A DNA stretch of 33,499 nt from an uncultured Collinsella sp. Its GTDB lineage: Bacteria > Actinomycetota > Coriobacteriia > Coriobacteriales > Coriobacteriaceae. The stretch covers positions 1 to 33,499 of the forward strand of contig CAJMBB010000005.1 in the NCBI GenBank assembly GCA_905211615.1. Reading direction: 5' to 3'. Shown in pieces: positions 23,770-31,890 of the stretch. A model generated the notes under the pieces. The model searched no databases and had not been told where the DNA came from. It worked only from the letters and a program-made list of their open reading frames with translations. Position 1 is the stretch's first letter; every line of letters starts with the position of its first letter. A program made the translations under genes and the position numbers.

Positions 23770-25188
23770 TTAAGCGTCTTTCTTGGCAGTCAGATACTCA
23801 ATGAACTCGGGACCGACGGTCGTAACGTCACCGGCACCCATAGTGAGCAGCAGGTCACCCTCGCCCACCATCTGCTCGAGCTCCTGATTGAGCTCAAGAC
23901 GGCTGGAGCAGTACACGACCTCCTTGCCAGGATGCTTGGCGCGCACGGTATCGGCGAGCATCTTAGAGGTGACACCCGGAATGGGCATCTCGCCAGCCGA
24001 GAACACATCAATCAGCAGCAGTTTATCGGCATTGGCAAATGCATCGGCAAAGTCGTCGCACAGGGCTTGCAGGCGCGAATAGCGGTGCGGCTGGAACACG
24101 ACGTCGACATGCTTGTAGCCCAGCGACGAAGCGGCAGCAAGCGTCGCCTTGATCTCGGTGGGGTGATGGCCGTAATCATCGACCACGGTGATGCCATCGA
24201 TATCGCCCACGTGAGTAAAGCGACGGCGGACGCCCTCAAAGCTCGAGAGCGCCTTGGCGGCCGCGTCGATGTCAAGGCCCAGGACATGGGCGACGGTAAG
24301 CACCGCCGTAGCGTTGAGCATGTTGTGGCGACCGGGATTGCTCTTGATCTCCACGGCATGCTCGGTTCCGTCCTCAAAGCGAACGATAAAGTCACTCTGG
24401 ATGCCCTTGACATCCGGGTGCATGCAGACGATGTCGTTGCTCTCGGCAAAGCCGTAGGAAAGCACGTGACGGCCCGTCGACTTGGCGAGCTCGACCAGAT
24501 GCGGGTCCTCACCGCAGACGATGACGGTGCCGTCCTCGCCCACCAGGCTCATGAATTTGGCGAAAGTTGCCTCGATCTCCTCGATACCCGAGTAGTGATC
24601 AAGGTGATCGGCCTCGACGTTGGTCACAATGACCACGTTGGGGTTCAGGAACAGGAAGGAGCTGTCGGACTCGTCGGCCTCGGCGACAAAGTAGTCGCCC
24701 GAGCCGTTCTTGCCGTTCGTGTCATAGCCCTCTACGATGCCACCGATCAGGAAGCTCGGATCCAGACCCATGCGGTCGAGCATGGTGGCGCACATCGAAG
24801 ACGTGGTGGTCTTGCCATGCGTGCCGGCAACAGCGACGGTGGTGTAGCCGTGGCCCAAAGCAGAGAGCATCTTGGCACGGGGCCACACGGGAATACCAAG
24901 CTCGCGAGCGCGCACGAGTTCAGGGTTGGACTCCGGAATAGCGGTGGAGACAACAACCACGTCGGGCTTGACCTCGTCAATCGTGGCGGCCTCATGGCCC
25001 ACATGCACCTTCACACCAGCGCGGGTAAGCTGGCGGATATAACGTGACGTCTTAAGGTCGGAGCCGGTAACGGCATAACCGCGCTCGTGCAGAACGAGGG
25101 CGATGCCGCTCATGCCGGCGCCGCCGATACCGATAAAGTGGGCGCTCTTAAACTCGGGCGCGGAGGTTGCAGTCTGGGAATCAGCCAT
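23770..25188 (-). CDS. murC: UDP-N-acetylmuramate--L-alanine ligase
   Basis: The 472-residue ligase adds L-Ala to UDP-MurNAc. The N-terminal Rossmann part begins HFIGIGGAGMSGIALVL; the ATP loop is VAGTHGKTTTSS, with ADESDSSFLFL and TNVEADHLDHY in the central domain and VVDDYGHHPTEIKATL in the C-terminal domain. The start at 25188 gives the usual short leader before the Rossmann fold; AAGGAG lies about 11 bases upstream, a little far. An in-frame ATG at 25215 is the alternative. Confidence 0.95.
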   Translation of the reverse strand: MADSQTATSAPEFKSAHFIGIGGAGMSGIALVLHERGYAVTGSDLKTSRYIRQLTRAGVKVHVGHEAATIDEVKPDVVVVSTAIPESNPELVRARELGIPVWPRAKMLSALGHGYTTVAVAGTHGKTTTSSMCATMLDRMGLDPSFLIGGIVEGYDTNGKNGSGDYFVAEADESDSSFLFLNPNVVIVTNVEADHLDHYSGIEEIEATFAKFMSLVGEDGTVIVCGEDPHLVELAKSTGRHVLSYGFAESNDIVCMHPDVKGIQSDFIVRFEDGTEHAVEIKSNPGRHNMLNATAVLTVAHVLGLDIDAAAKALSSFEGVRRRFTHVGDIDGITVVDDYGHHPTEIKATLAAASSLGYKHVDVVFQPHRYSRLQALCDDFADAFANADKLLLIDVFSAGEMPIPGVTSKMLADTVRAKHPGKEVVYCSSRLELNQELEQMVGEGDLLLTMGAGDVTTVGPEFIEYLTAKKDA

Positions 25189-25285
25189 GTGCTCGTGTAC
25201 TCCTTGCGTAAACACTGCCTGTAACCCGTTAACTGTACCGCACCTACCGCATCAGCGCGAGGACGACCGACGATATCCCGTCTAA

Positions 25286-26401
25286 CTAACGCAAACCCTC
25301 TACCGCATCCGCCAGAAGAGCGGCGGCCCTATCCTGAGCCAGACCACGCGCCGCCTGACGCATGGCGTCGCGCGCCGCCGCGTCATCGACCAGGTGCAGC
25401 AGTTCATCGGCAAAGGCAGAACCGTCGATATCGGCATCGGCGCAGAGCACGCCGGCCCCGGCGTCGACCAGATAACGGGCATTGGTGGTTTGGTGGTCGG
25501 CCGTCGCATGCGGATACGGCACGAGCACCGAAGGCACGGCGAGCGCCGCGATCTCGGCCACGCTCGATGCGCCCGAACGCGAGAGCACCAAATCGGCAGC
25601 AGCCAGCATATCGCCCATGTTGTCGATGTAAGGCTGGACGCGGTAACGCCTCGCCTCCTCAGGCGTCAGCGCCAAAGCGCGCTCGGTCTCCTCAAAGCCG
25701 TCGGCACCCGTCGAATGCAACACATAGAGGTTCTTGCGCGAAAGCAGCTCGTTTTTGAGCGAAGCCACGCGCTCGTTGAGGTGCTGGGCGCCAAGTGAAC
25801 CGCCAAAGACGAGCAGCAGCATAGCGTCCTCGGGAACGCTAAGTGCCTTGCGGCCGCGAGCGCGATCGCCCTCGATCACCGAGCGACGTACGGGGTTGCC
25901 GGTCATGAGCACGTGGCCGGGGTCACCTTCGCGCTCAAAGACCGAGCGCGCTGCCGGCACCGAGATGCACACGCGGGCGGCATGGGAGTTCATCATCTTG
26001 TTGGCCAGGCCCGGAACAGAGTTCTGCTCATGCAGCAGATACGGGACGCCTGCGCCCTTGCACCACCCCAGCAGCGGAACCTCGACATAGGCACCAAAAC
26101 CGATGGCGGCATCGGGCTTACCGACCTTTGAGAAATGACTGGCGAGCGCACGCTTGGCCTTGTTGACACGCCACAGCGAGGTCAGCGCCGTCCAAGGGCG
26201 GGAGCGGTCGAAGCCCGTGACCGTAATGGGCACAAAATCAAACCCAGCCTCGGGGACCAGACGACCCTCGAGCTTGCGCGACTGGCCCACGAACACAACG
26301 TGGTGGCCACGGTCACGCAGCTCTTCGGCCAAGGCGAGCGCGGGGTTGATGTGTCCTGCCGTGCCGCCGGCTGCAATAGCAACGGTCATCTTATCGGTCA
26401 T
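25286..26401 (-). CDS. murG: Lipid II synthase (GlcNAc transferase) MurG
   Basis: The 371-residue membrane-associated GT28 enzyme transfers GlcNAc from UDP-GlcNAc to lipid I, giving lipid II. Motifs are the N-terminal AAGGTAGHINPALALAEEL, HEQNSVPGLANK, the GNPVR string, FGGSLGAQHLN and the donor-site SRSGASSVAEIAAL. AAGGGA lies five bases before the ATG, which is inside the last codons of ftsW (11-base overlap). The gene looks complete. Confidence 0.96.
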   Translation of the reverse strand: MTDKMTVAIAAGGTAGHINPALALAEELRDRGHHVVFVGQSRKLEGRLVPEAGFDFVPITVTGFDRSRPWTALTSLWRVNKAKRALASHFSKVGKPDAAIGFGAYVEVPLLGWCKGAGVPYLLHEQNSVPGLANKMMNSHAARVCISVPAARSVFEREGDPGHVLMTGNPVRRSVIEGDRARGRKALSVPEDAMLLLVFGGSLGAQHLNERVASLKNELLSRKNLYVLHSTGADGFEETERALALTPEEARRYRVQPYIDNMGDMLAAADLVLSRSGASSVAEIAALAVPSVLVPYPHATADHQTTNARYLVDAGAGVLCADADIDGSAFADELLHLVDDAAARDAMRQAARGLAQDRAAALLADAVEGLR

Positions 26402-27911
26402 GGTAGTCCCTTCGTACACGCGGTCCCTGATCGTCGGTGCGCAGACGCGCCGACGGGTCCGAGTTCAAATCGATTCGATTATATCCGCCGCCCGCGTTGC
26501 GAGGAGTGGGGCGCTGAGGACGACCTTGCGGCGCCGTTCGCTGACGCGGACGGGCTGCCGGCTCGGTCGCAGAGCCATCCAGGACGGTAAAACCGTTACG
26601 CGAAGATCGCTCGCCGCGCACGTGGGGTACGCCGGCGGTACTCTCATCCATAACGGCAAAGCTCTCGCGGCGACGGTCGTACTCATCGCGACGGGCGCTC
26701 TCGTACGAAACGCGCAGGATCAACCCGGCAAGCATGAGCGACACAATAATCGACGAACCGCCGTAGCTAATAAACGGCAACGGTTTGCCCGTCATGGGAA
26801 ACACGTTGAGAATGCCCAACGCGTTAATCAAAAACTGCACCGCGAGAATGACCGCGGAGCCAGACGCCATAAGCGCGCCCCGACGATCGGTCGCCTGCTC
26901 GGCAATGCGAAACGCCGAGTAGATCAGCATCGCAAACACCAAGAAGAACAGCACGGTTCCGACAAAACCGACTTCCTCGCCAATGATGGCCAGGATGTAG
27001 TCGTTGTGCGCCTCGGGCAGATACGAGTACTTCATGGTTGAGTTGCCGATGCCACGGCCGAACAGACCGCCCGAGGCAAAGGCCATGATGGCAAGCGTGG
27101 CCTGATAGCCGTCACCATACTCGTCGGCCCAAGGGTTCAAGGCAACCTGAATACGCACCATACGGTACGGCTCTGCGACAAGTGCAATCACGATCACGAG
27201 AATGCCGAAGATTAGCACGCCGATGATAAATCTGGGGTCGAGACCCGCAAACAACGCCATGCACATGAGGGTCAACAGGATGATCAGGACAGTACCGAAA
27301 TCGGGCTGGATAAAGATCAGAAAGAGCGAAATGCCCAGGTAGATGCCCATCTTGCGAAGGAATTCGTTGATGTCGCCACCGGGCGAAAAGAAGCGATCAA
27401 GCATGATGGCCGAATACGCAATGGCAAATGGCTTTAAAAACTCGGAAGGCTGGAACTGAATACCGGCGATGTTGAGCCAGCGCGTGGCGCCACGGCTGCC
27501 GCTGCCCACCAAGAACACCAGAAGCAGTAGCCCTATCATGCCGATAAGGAAGATCCTGAGCACATCCTCCCCAAACCAGCTGTCCGGCAAAACGCGCACG
27601 ATGGCAATCAGCGCCAGAACACCGACCACGGCAAACGCGGCCTGTCGACCCAGAAAAAACGTCGCCGAGCCATTCTCGTGCAGCGCCTCGACCGAAGACG
27701 CCGAGTACACCATCAGCAGGCCAAAGCATACCAAGGTAAACAAGCAGGCCATGAATATCAAACGGGGGCGCATGATACGGGCGGGAACGCCGGCAATATA
27801 GCGTTCGCTAAATGACTGCCCGCCGCGGCTGGAGCGCGGTGTGGTGCGACGTGAGGAAGCACGGTCCGAGTCGGGCCTCCTCATACCTTGTCGGGGGCTC
27901 TCCTCTCTCAC
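26391..27911 (-). CDS. ftsW: Peptidoglycan glycosyltransferase FtsW
   Basis: The SEDS-family membrane enzyme of about 506 residues polymerises lipid II at the septum with its partner PBP. About ten hydrophobic segments follow a basic N-terminal tail of about 50 residues. SEDS motifs are QFQPSEFLKPF, LNPWADEYGDGYQ, EAHNDYILAIIGEEVGF and PLPFISYGGSSII. An Arg/Pro-rich cytoplasmic tail of about 110 residues follows the last segment. The start is uncertain. GTG at 27911 has AGGGG six bases upstream and is chosen; TTG at 27917 and ATG at 27884 are alternatives. The murD stop is 10 bases upstream. Confidence 0.93.
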   Translation of the reverse strand: MREESPRQGMRRPDSDRASSRRTTPRSSRGGQSFSERYIAGVPARIMRPRLIFMACLFTLVCFGLLMVYSASSVEALHENGSATFFLGRQAAFAVVGVLALIAIVRVLPDSWFGEDVLRIFLIGMIGLLLLVFLVGSGSRGATRWLNIAGIQFQPSEFLKPFAIAYSAIMLDRFFSPGGDINEFLRKMGIYLGISLFLIFIQPDFGTVLIILLTLMCMALFAGLDPRFIIGVLIFGILVIVIALVAEPYRMVRIQVALNPWADEYGDGYQATLAIMAFASGGLFGRGIGNSTMKYSYLPEAHNDYILAIIGEEVGFVGTVLFFLVFAMLIYSAFRIAEQATDRRGALMASGSAVILAVQFLINALGILNVFPMTGKPLPFISYGGSSIIVSLMLAGLILRVSYESARRDEYDRRRESFAVMDESTAGVPHVRGERSSRNGFTVLDGSATEPAARPRQRTAPQGRPQRPTPRNAGGGYNRIDLNSDPSARLRTDDQGPRVRRDYHDR

Positions 27912-27920
27912 CGGCAACCC

Positions 27921-29307
27921 CTATTCCATTTGCGATTTCGCCGCAGCGGCAAGCTGAGCCACATAGTCCTTAAACACGCGGCCGCGCTCCTCATAGCCCG
28001 AGAACTCATCGAACGAAGAGCAGGCAGGAGAAAGTAAGATCACATCGCCACGGCTCGAAAGCGAACGGGCAACGTCCACGGCGTCGCGCAGGTCATCCGC
28101 CTGGGCGATATCCACATCGCCATCGACATCAGCCTCGTCCATAGCAGCGGTGAAGCGCTCGCGCGCATCGCCAAAGCAGACGACCGAGCGCACGTTGTCC
28201 ATAACGACGCGCGCGAAGTCCGTGAGCGGCGTGCCCTTATCGTGGCCGCCGAGCAGCAAGATCACGTCGTCATCGGGAAATGCCGTCAGTGCCTTCTCGA
28301 CCGCATCGGTGTTGGTCGCCTTGGAATCGTTGACGTAGCGCACGCCGTCAATCTCGCCACACGGCTCCACGCGGTGCTCGAGCGGCTGGAACGAGGCAAG
28401 ACCGCGGCAGACACCGTCGACATCGGCACCGACCGCCAAGGCAGCCGTGGCAGCGCACAGGGCATTGATAACATTGTGATGGCCCGAGATCTTAAGCTCG
28501 GATATAGCGATGAGCGGGGTCTCGACACCCTTTAGACGCACGATCATCTTGCCATCGCGCACAAAGGCGGCATCCTCGCCCTCAGGCTCGTCAAAGGCAA
28601 CCTTGCAGATGCGACGACCCGGCGTGTAGATGTACTCATCGAACTCGTGAATGCCGGCGTCTTCGACGTCGACAACCACCAGATCGTCATCGACCATATT
28701 GTCAAACAGCTTGATCTTGGCAAGCGCATAGTTCTTATGGCTCTTATGCCAGCCCAAGTGGTCGGGAGTGATGTTGAGCAGCACCGCCACGCGAGGGTGG
28801 AGCTCGGTGGTCGTAGCAATCTGATAGCTCGAGAGCTCAGCCACAAACCACTCGTTGCGGGCTCGGCCGTCAATCTCGTTGACCGGCGGCCCCGCTGGCC
28901 TCGCCGGCAGCCTTGAGCAGATAATCAGTCAGCGACGTGGTGGTCGTCTTGCCGTTGGTGCCCGTGATGGCAATCCAGTTATCGGGCGACAGGCGATAGG
29001 CAAACTCGGGCTCACCCATAATCTGGGCGGCATGCTCGCGCCCGGCCTTAAAGAAGCCCGAGAACTCCGAGATGCCCGGGCACGTCACGCATACGTCATA
29101 GGCGCCCTCGACCTGTTCGGTCCCATAGACAAACGACGCACCAGCAGCCTCGAGTGCACGCGTGGCGTCATTGGGCTCAGAGGTGCCGCCGCCATACACG
29201 GTAACGGCGCTTACGCGCTCGGGATGCGCCAGCGCCCAGCGGGCGACATCGAGACCGGATTTGCCCTGACCCAAAACGAGCAGGCTAAAGACATCAGCAA
29301 GAGGCAT
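27921..29307 (-). pseudogene. murD: UDP-MurNAc-L-Ala--D-Glu ligase MurD, broken reading frame
   Basis: Two frames together make MurD. The first (29307 to a TGA at 28870) has the start MPLADVFSLLVLGQGKSGLD and the ATP loop AITGTNGKTTTTSL. The second carries NEWFVAELSSYQI, NITPDHLGWH, the NDSKATN motif, LLGGHDKGT and a complete end at 27921. The frames meet near 28,880-28,893. Between the first frame's AAG and the second frame's VNEID, the conserved G-N-I-G segment of Mur ligases is missing. Frame arithmetic fits loss of 14 or 17 bases; restored length would be about 466 residues. MurD is essential, so an assembly error, a strain variant or a mixed population is more likely than a true null. 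The start is nine bases after the mraY stop. Confidence 0.88.
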
Positions 29308-29316
29308 GAAAGACCA

Positions 29317-30336
29317 CTATCCCAACTGGAAGAACAGAGCAAGGCCAACGGCACCAAAGGCCGCAGCGACAATCCAAAAACGGATGACAACCTTGGTCTC
29401 GGCCCAGCCCTTCTTTTCGAAATGATGATGGATGGGCGCCATAAGGAAGACGCGCTTGTGCGTAAAGTGGAAGTAGACAACCTGAATCATGACCGACAGG
29501 GTCTCAACGATAAACAGGCCGCCGATGATGAGGGAGACGACCTCGGTGTTGGTCATGATGGACGTGCAGGCAAACGCGGCGCCCAGGGCAAGCGAGCCGG
29601 TATCGCCCATAAAGATGCTCGCCGGATAGCAGTTGAACCACAGAAAGCCCAAGCAGGCACCGGCACACGCGGTGCAGAAGATGGACAGGTTCACGTCTCC
29701 GTGCAAAAACGCCATGGCAGCCATGGCGAGCATGGCAATCATAGAGGTGCCGCCAGCAAGACCATCAAGGCCATCGGTCAGGTTCACGGCATTGGAAAGA
29801 CCGGCGATCATCAGCCAGCAAAAGACAATGTAGAGCCACGGGAACGAAAGGCCGCAGATGGTGGTCGAAAGAACACCGAGGTCAATCGTCAGGCCGCCGG
29901 GAAAACGAATCTCGGGGGCGACGCCGCACCAGTTGACGGCGAGCACCGTAAAGGTGACACAGATAATGGTTAGGCCGATCATCTTGGCATGGGGCGTCAG
30001 ACCGAGCGAGCGCCCATGCGTAACGGAGGTCAGGTCGTCGATCAGGCCCAGCACGCCGGTTGCCAGCGTGGCGAGCAGCACGAGCACGAGCTCGGTGGTG
30101 AGCTTGCCCATCAGCAGACAGGTCAGCGAGATCGCGACGAGGATGACAACGCCACCCATGGTGGGCGTTCCCTGCTTAACCAAATGACGCTTGGGGCCGT
30201 CGGCACGAACCTGCTGGCCGATACCCTCGACCTTGAGCAGCTTGATCCACCACGGCATGAGCAGCAGCGCAATGGCAGCGGCGATGGCAAGCCCCCAAAA
30301 AGCCTGATACGTTGGATACGAGGGATTGCCGAACAT
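29317..30336 (-). CDS. mraY: Phospho-MurNAc-pentapeptide transferase MraY
   Basis: The 339-residue membrane enzyme makes lipid I from UDP-MurNAc-pentapeptide and undecaprenyl phosphate. About ten hydrophobic segments are present. Active-site strings are TPTMGGVVIL, the aspartates in GLIDDLTSV, NLTDGLDGLAGG, FMGDTGSLALG and the cytoplasmic MAPIHHHFEKKGWAE. The ATG lies three bases after the murF stop, with GGAAGGTG somewhat upstream. The length is normal. Confidence 0.96.
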   Translation of the reverse strand: MFGNPSYPTYQAFWGLAIAAAIALLLMPWWIKLLKVEGIGQQVRADGPKRHLVKQGTPTMGGVVILVAISLTCLLMGKLTTELVLVLLATLATGVLGLIDDLTSVTHGRSLGLTPHAKMIGLTIICVTFTVLAVNWCGVAPEIRFPGGLTIDLGVLSTTICGLSFPWLYIVFCWLMIAGLSNAVNLTDGLDGLAGGTSMIAMLAMAAMAFLHGDVNLSIFCTACAGACLGFLWFNCYPASIFMGDTGSLALGAAFACTSIMTNTEVVSLIIGGLFIVETLSVMIQVVYFHFTHKRVFLMAPIHHHFEKKGWAETKVVIRFWIVAAAFGAVGLALFFQLG

Positions 30337-30339
30337 GGG

Positions 30340-31764
30340 CTAGCACACACCTTCCACAAAGCGGTCGAGCTCAACAAAGCGGGAACCCTTGACCAGTACA
30401 ACATCATGTTTTTCAAGCGCGCCGCCCATGCGGTCGAGCACCTGCTGATAATCGGAGAACACCTGGATGCGGTCCTCGTCCATACCCATCATGCGCGCGG
30501 CATCGGCCATAAGCTGGGCCAGCTCACCACCCACGCACGCCAGCATATCGAGCTTCTTGGCGGCGGCATAGGCGCCCACGAGCTCATGCATGCGAGGAGC
30601 CTCATCGCCCATCTCGCCCATCTCGCCCAGGATAGCCATGCGAGACCCCGTGCACGAAAGCGAGCACAGCAGATCGAGGCCAGCAGCCATCGATTCGGCA
30701 CTGGCGTTATAGGAGTCATCGATGATGCGTGCACCGCTCTTGGCGCGCTTGATCTCCTGGCGGTGACCGGTGATCGTGAGGCCCCTAAAGGCAGCATCAA
30801 TCTGCTCGGGCGTCACGCCCAAGCGATAGGCAACCGCGGCGGCCTTAACGGCATTAGGAACGGACTGCACGCCGGGGATGGCAAGCATGGTATCGATCGT
30901 CTCACCCTGGCCAAAATCGAGCGTAAAGACCGGACGGCCCTCGTCATCAACACGAATGTCGCGGGCACGGACCTCATCATCGTCCGAGACGCCGGCCAGC
31001 ATCACGTCGATACCAGCAGGCTGGGCGAACGTATCGCGAATGAACGGCGTAAAGTCGTCCTCGCCGCCCAAAACCAGCAGCGGCAAGAAGTCGCCGGCGG
31101 CGCACATACCCTGGACAATCTCGGCCTTAGCGCGGGCGATGTTCTCGCGGCTACCCAAAATGCCGATGTGAGAGGTGCCGATCTTGCTCACGATGGCAAG
31201 GTTGGGATTGGCGGACTGGGACAGGCGCTCGATCTCGTGGAAATGGTTCATGCCCATCTCGAGCACCAGGACCTCGGTATCGGCCGGAGCGGAAAGCACC
31301 GTGAGCGGCATGCCGATCAGGTTATTGAAATTGCCCTTGGTGGCCCAGACACGATAGCGCTTGGCGAGCACAGCGGCGAGCACGTCCTTGGTCGTCGTCT
31401 TGCCGATGGAACCTGTAATGCCAACGACCAGGCAGCCAAGCTCCAGACGGTACGCGTGCGCCAAACGCAGCAGAAACTCCTCGGGATCATCGGTCAGCAA
31501 GATGGCACAGCCCTTGTCCTGCGCCAGCGAGACCAGCTCGGCCTCGGGCTCACGCGTCATCACGATGGCGCCGGCACCCGACTGGACGGCACGGGAAGCA
31601 AAATCATTGCCGTCGACATTTTCACCGGGAAAGGCGACGAAAATCGTCCCTTCCTCGACCTGGCGCGAGTCGATAACGCACCCGCGGCATACCCGATCGG
31701 CTTCTCCCGTCACGGTTCGGGCCCCTGTTGCGGCCGCGAGGTTGTTGACGGCGATCTCTATCAT
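30340..31764 (-). CDS. murF: UDP-MurNAc-tripeptide--D-Ala-D-Ala ligase MurF
   Basis: The 474-residue ligase adds D-Ala-D-Ala to the UDP-MurNAc-tripeptide. The N-terminal recognition domain is followed by the ATP loop VGITGSIGKTTTKDVL, the carbamyl-lysine region with LVLEMGMNHFHEI, and the C-terminal DDSYNASAESMAAGL that marks MurF rather than MurE. AGGGGAG lies five bases before the ATG. No murE precedes it, unlike the usual ftsI-murE-murF order. Confidence 0.95.
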   Translation of the reverse strand: MIEIAVNNLAAATGARTVTGEADRVCRGCVIDSRQVEEGTIFVAFPGENVDGNDFASRAVQSGAGAIVMTREPEAELVSLAQDKGCAILLTDDPEEFLLRLAHAYRLELGCLVVGITGSIGKTTTKDVLAAVLAKRYRVWATKGNFNNLIGMPLTVLSAPADTEVLVLEMGMNHFHEIERLSQSANPNLAIVSKIGTSHIGILGSRENIARAKAEIVQGMCAAGDFLPLLVLGGEDDFTPFIRDTFAQPAGIDVMLAGVSDDDEVRARDIRVDDEGRPVFTLDFGQGETIDTMLAIPGVQSVPNAVKAAAVAYRLGVTPEQIDAAFRGLTITGHRQEIKRAKSGARIIDDSYNASAESMAAGLDLLCSLSCTGSRMAILGEMGEMGDEAPRMHELVGAYAAAKKLDMLACVGGELAQLMADAARMMGMDEDRIQVFSDYQQVLDRMGGALEKHDVVLVKGSRFVELDRFVEGVC

Positions 31765-31890
31765 TGCAGCTCCCCTGTAAACCTAATAATGCTATCGGCG
31801 TATTGTATCCCAGCGCCGCACATGCGTGGTGCAGGGCATGTGAACACCCTCATATGGGACAACAAACCACGCCCCAAAGATTGTAACCCC

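Noticed and set aside
27921..28844. Stand-alone short Mur ligase
   Set aside because: It lacks the ATP loop and N-terminal domain, which lie in the adjoining frame; it is the C-terminal part of a broken murD.
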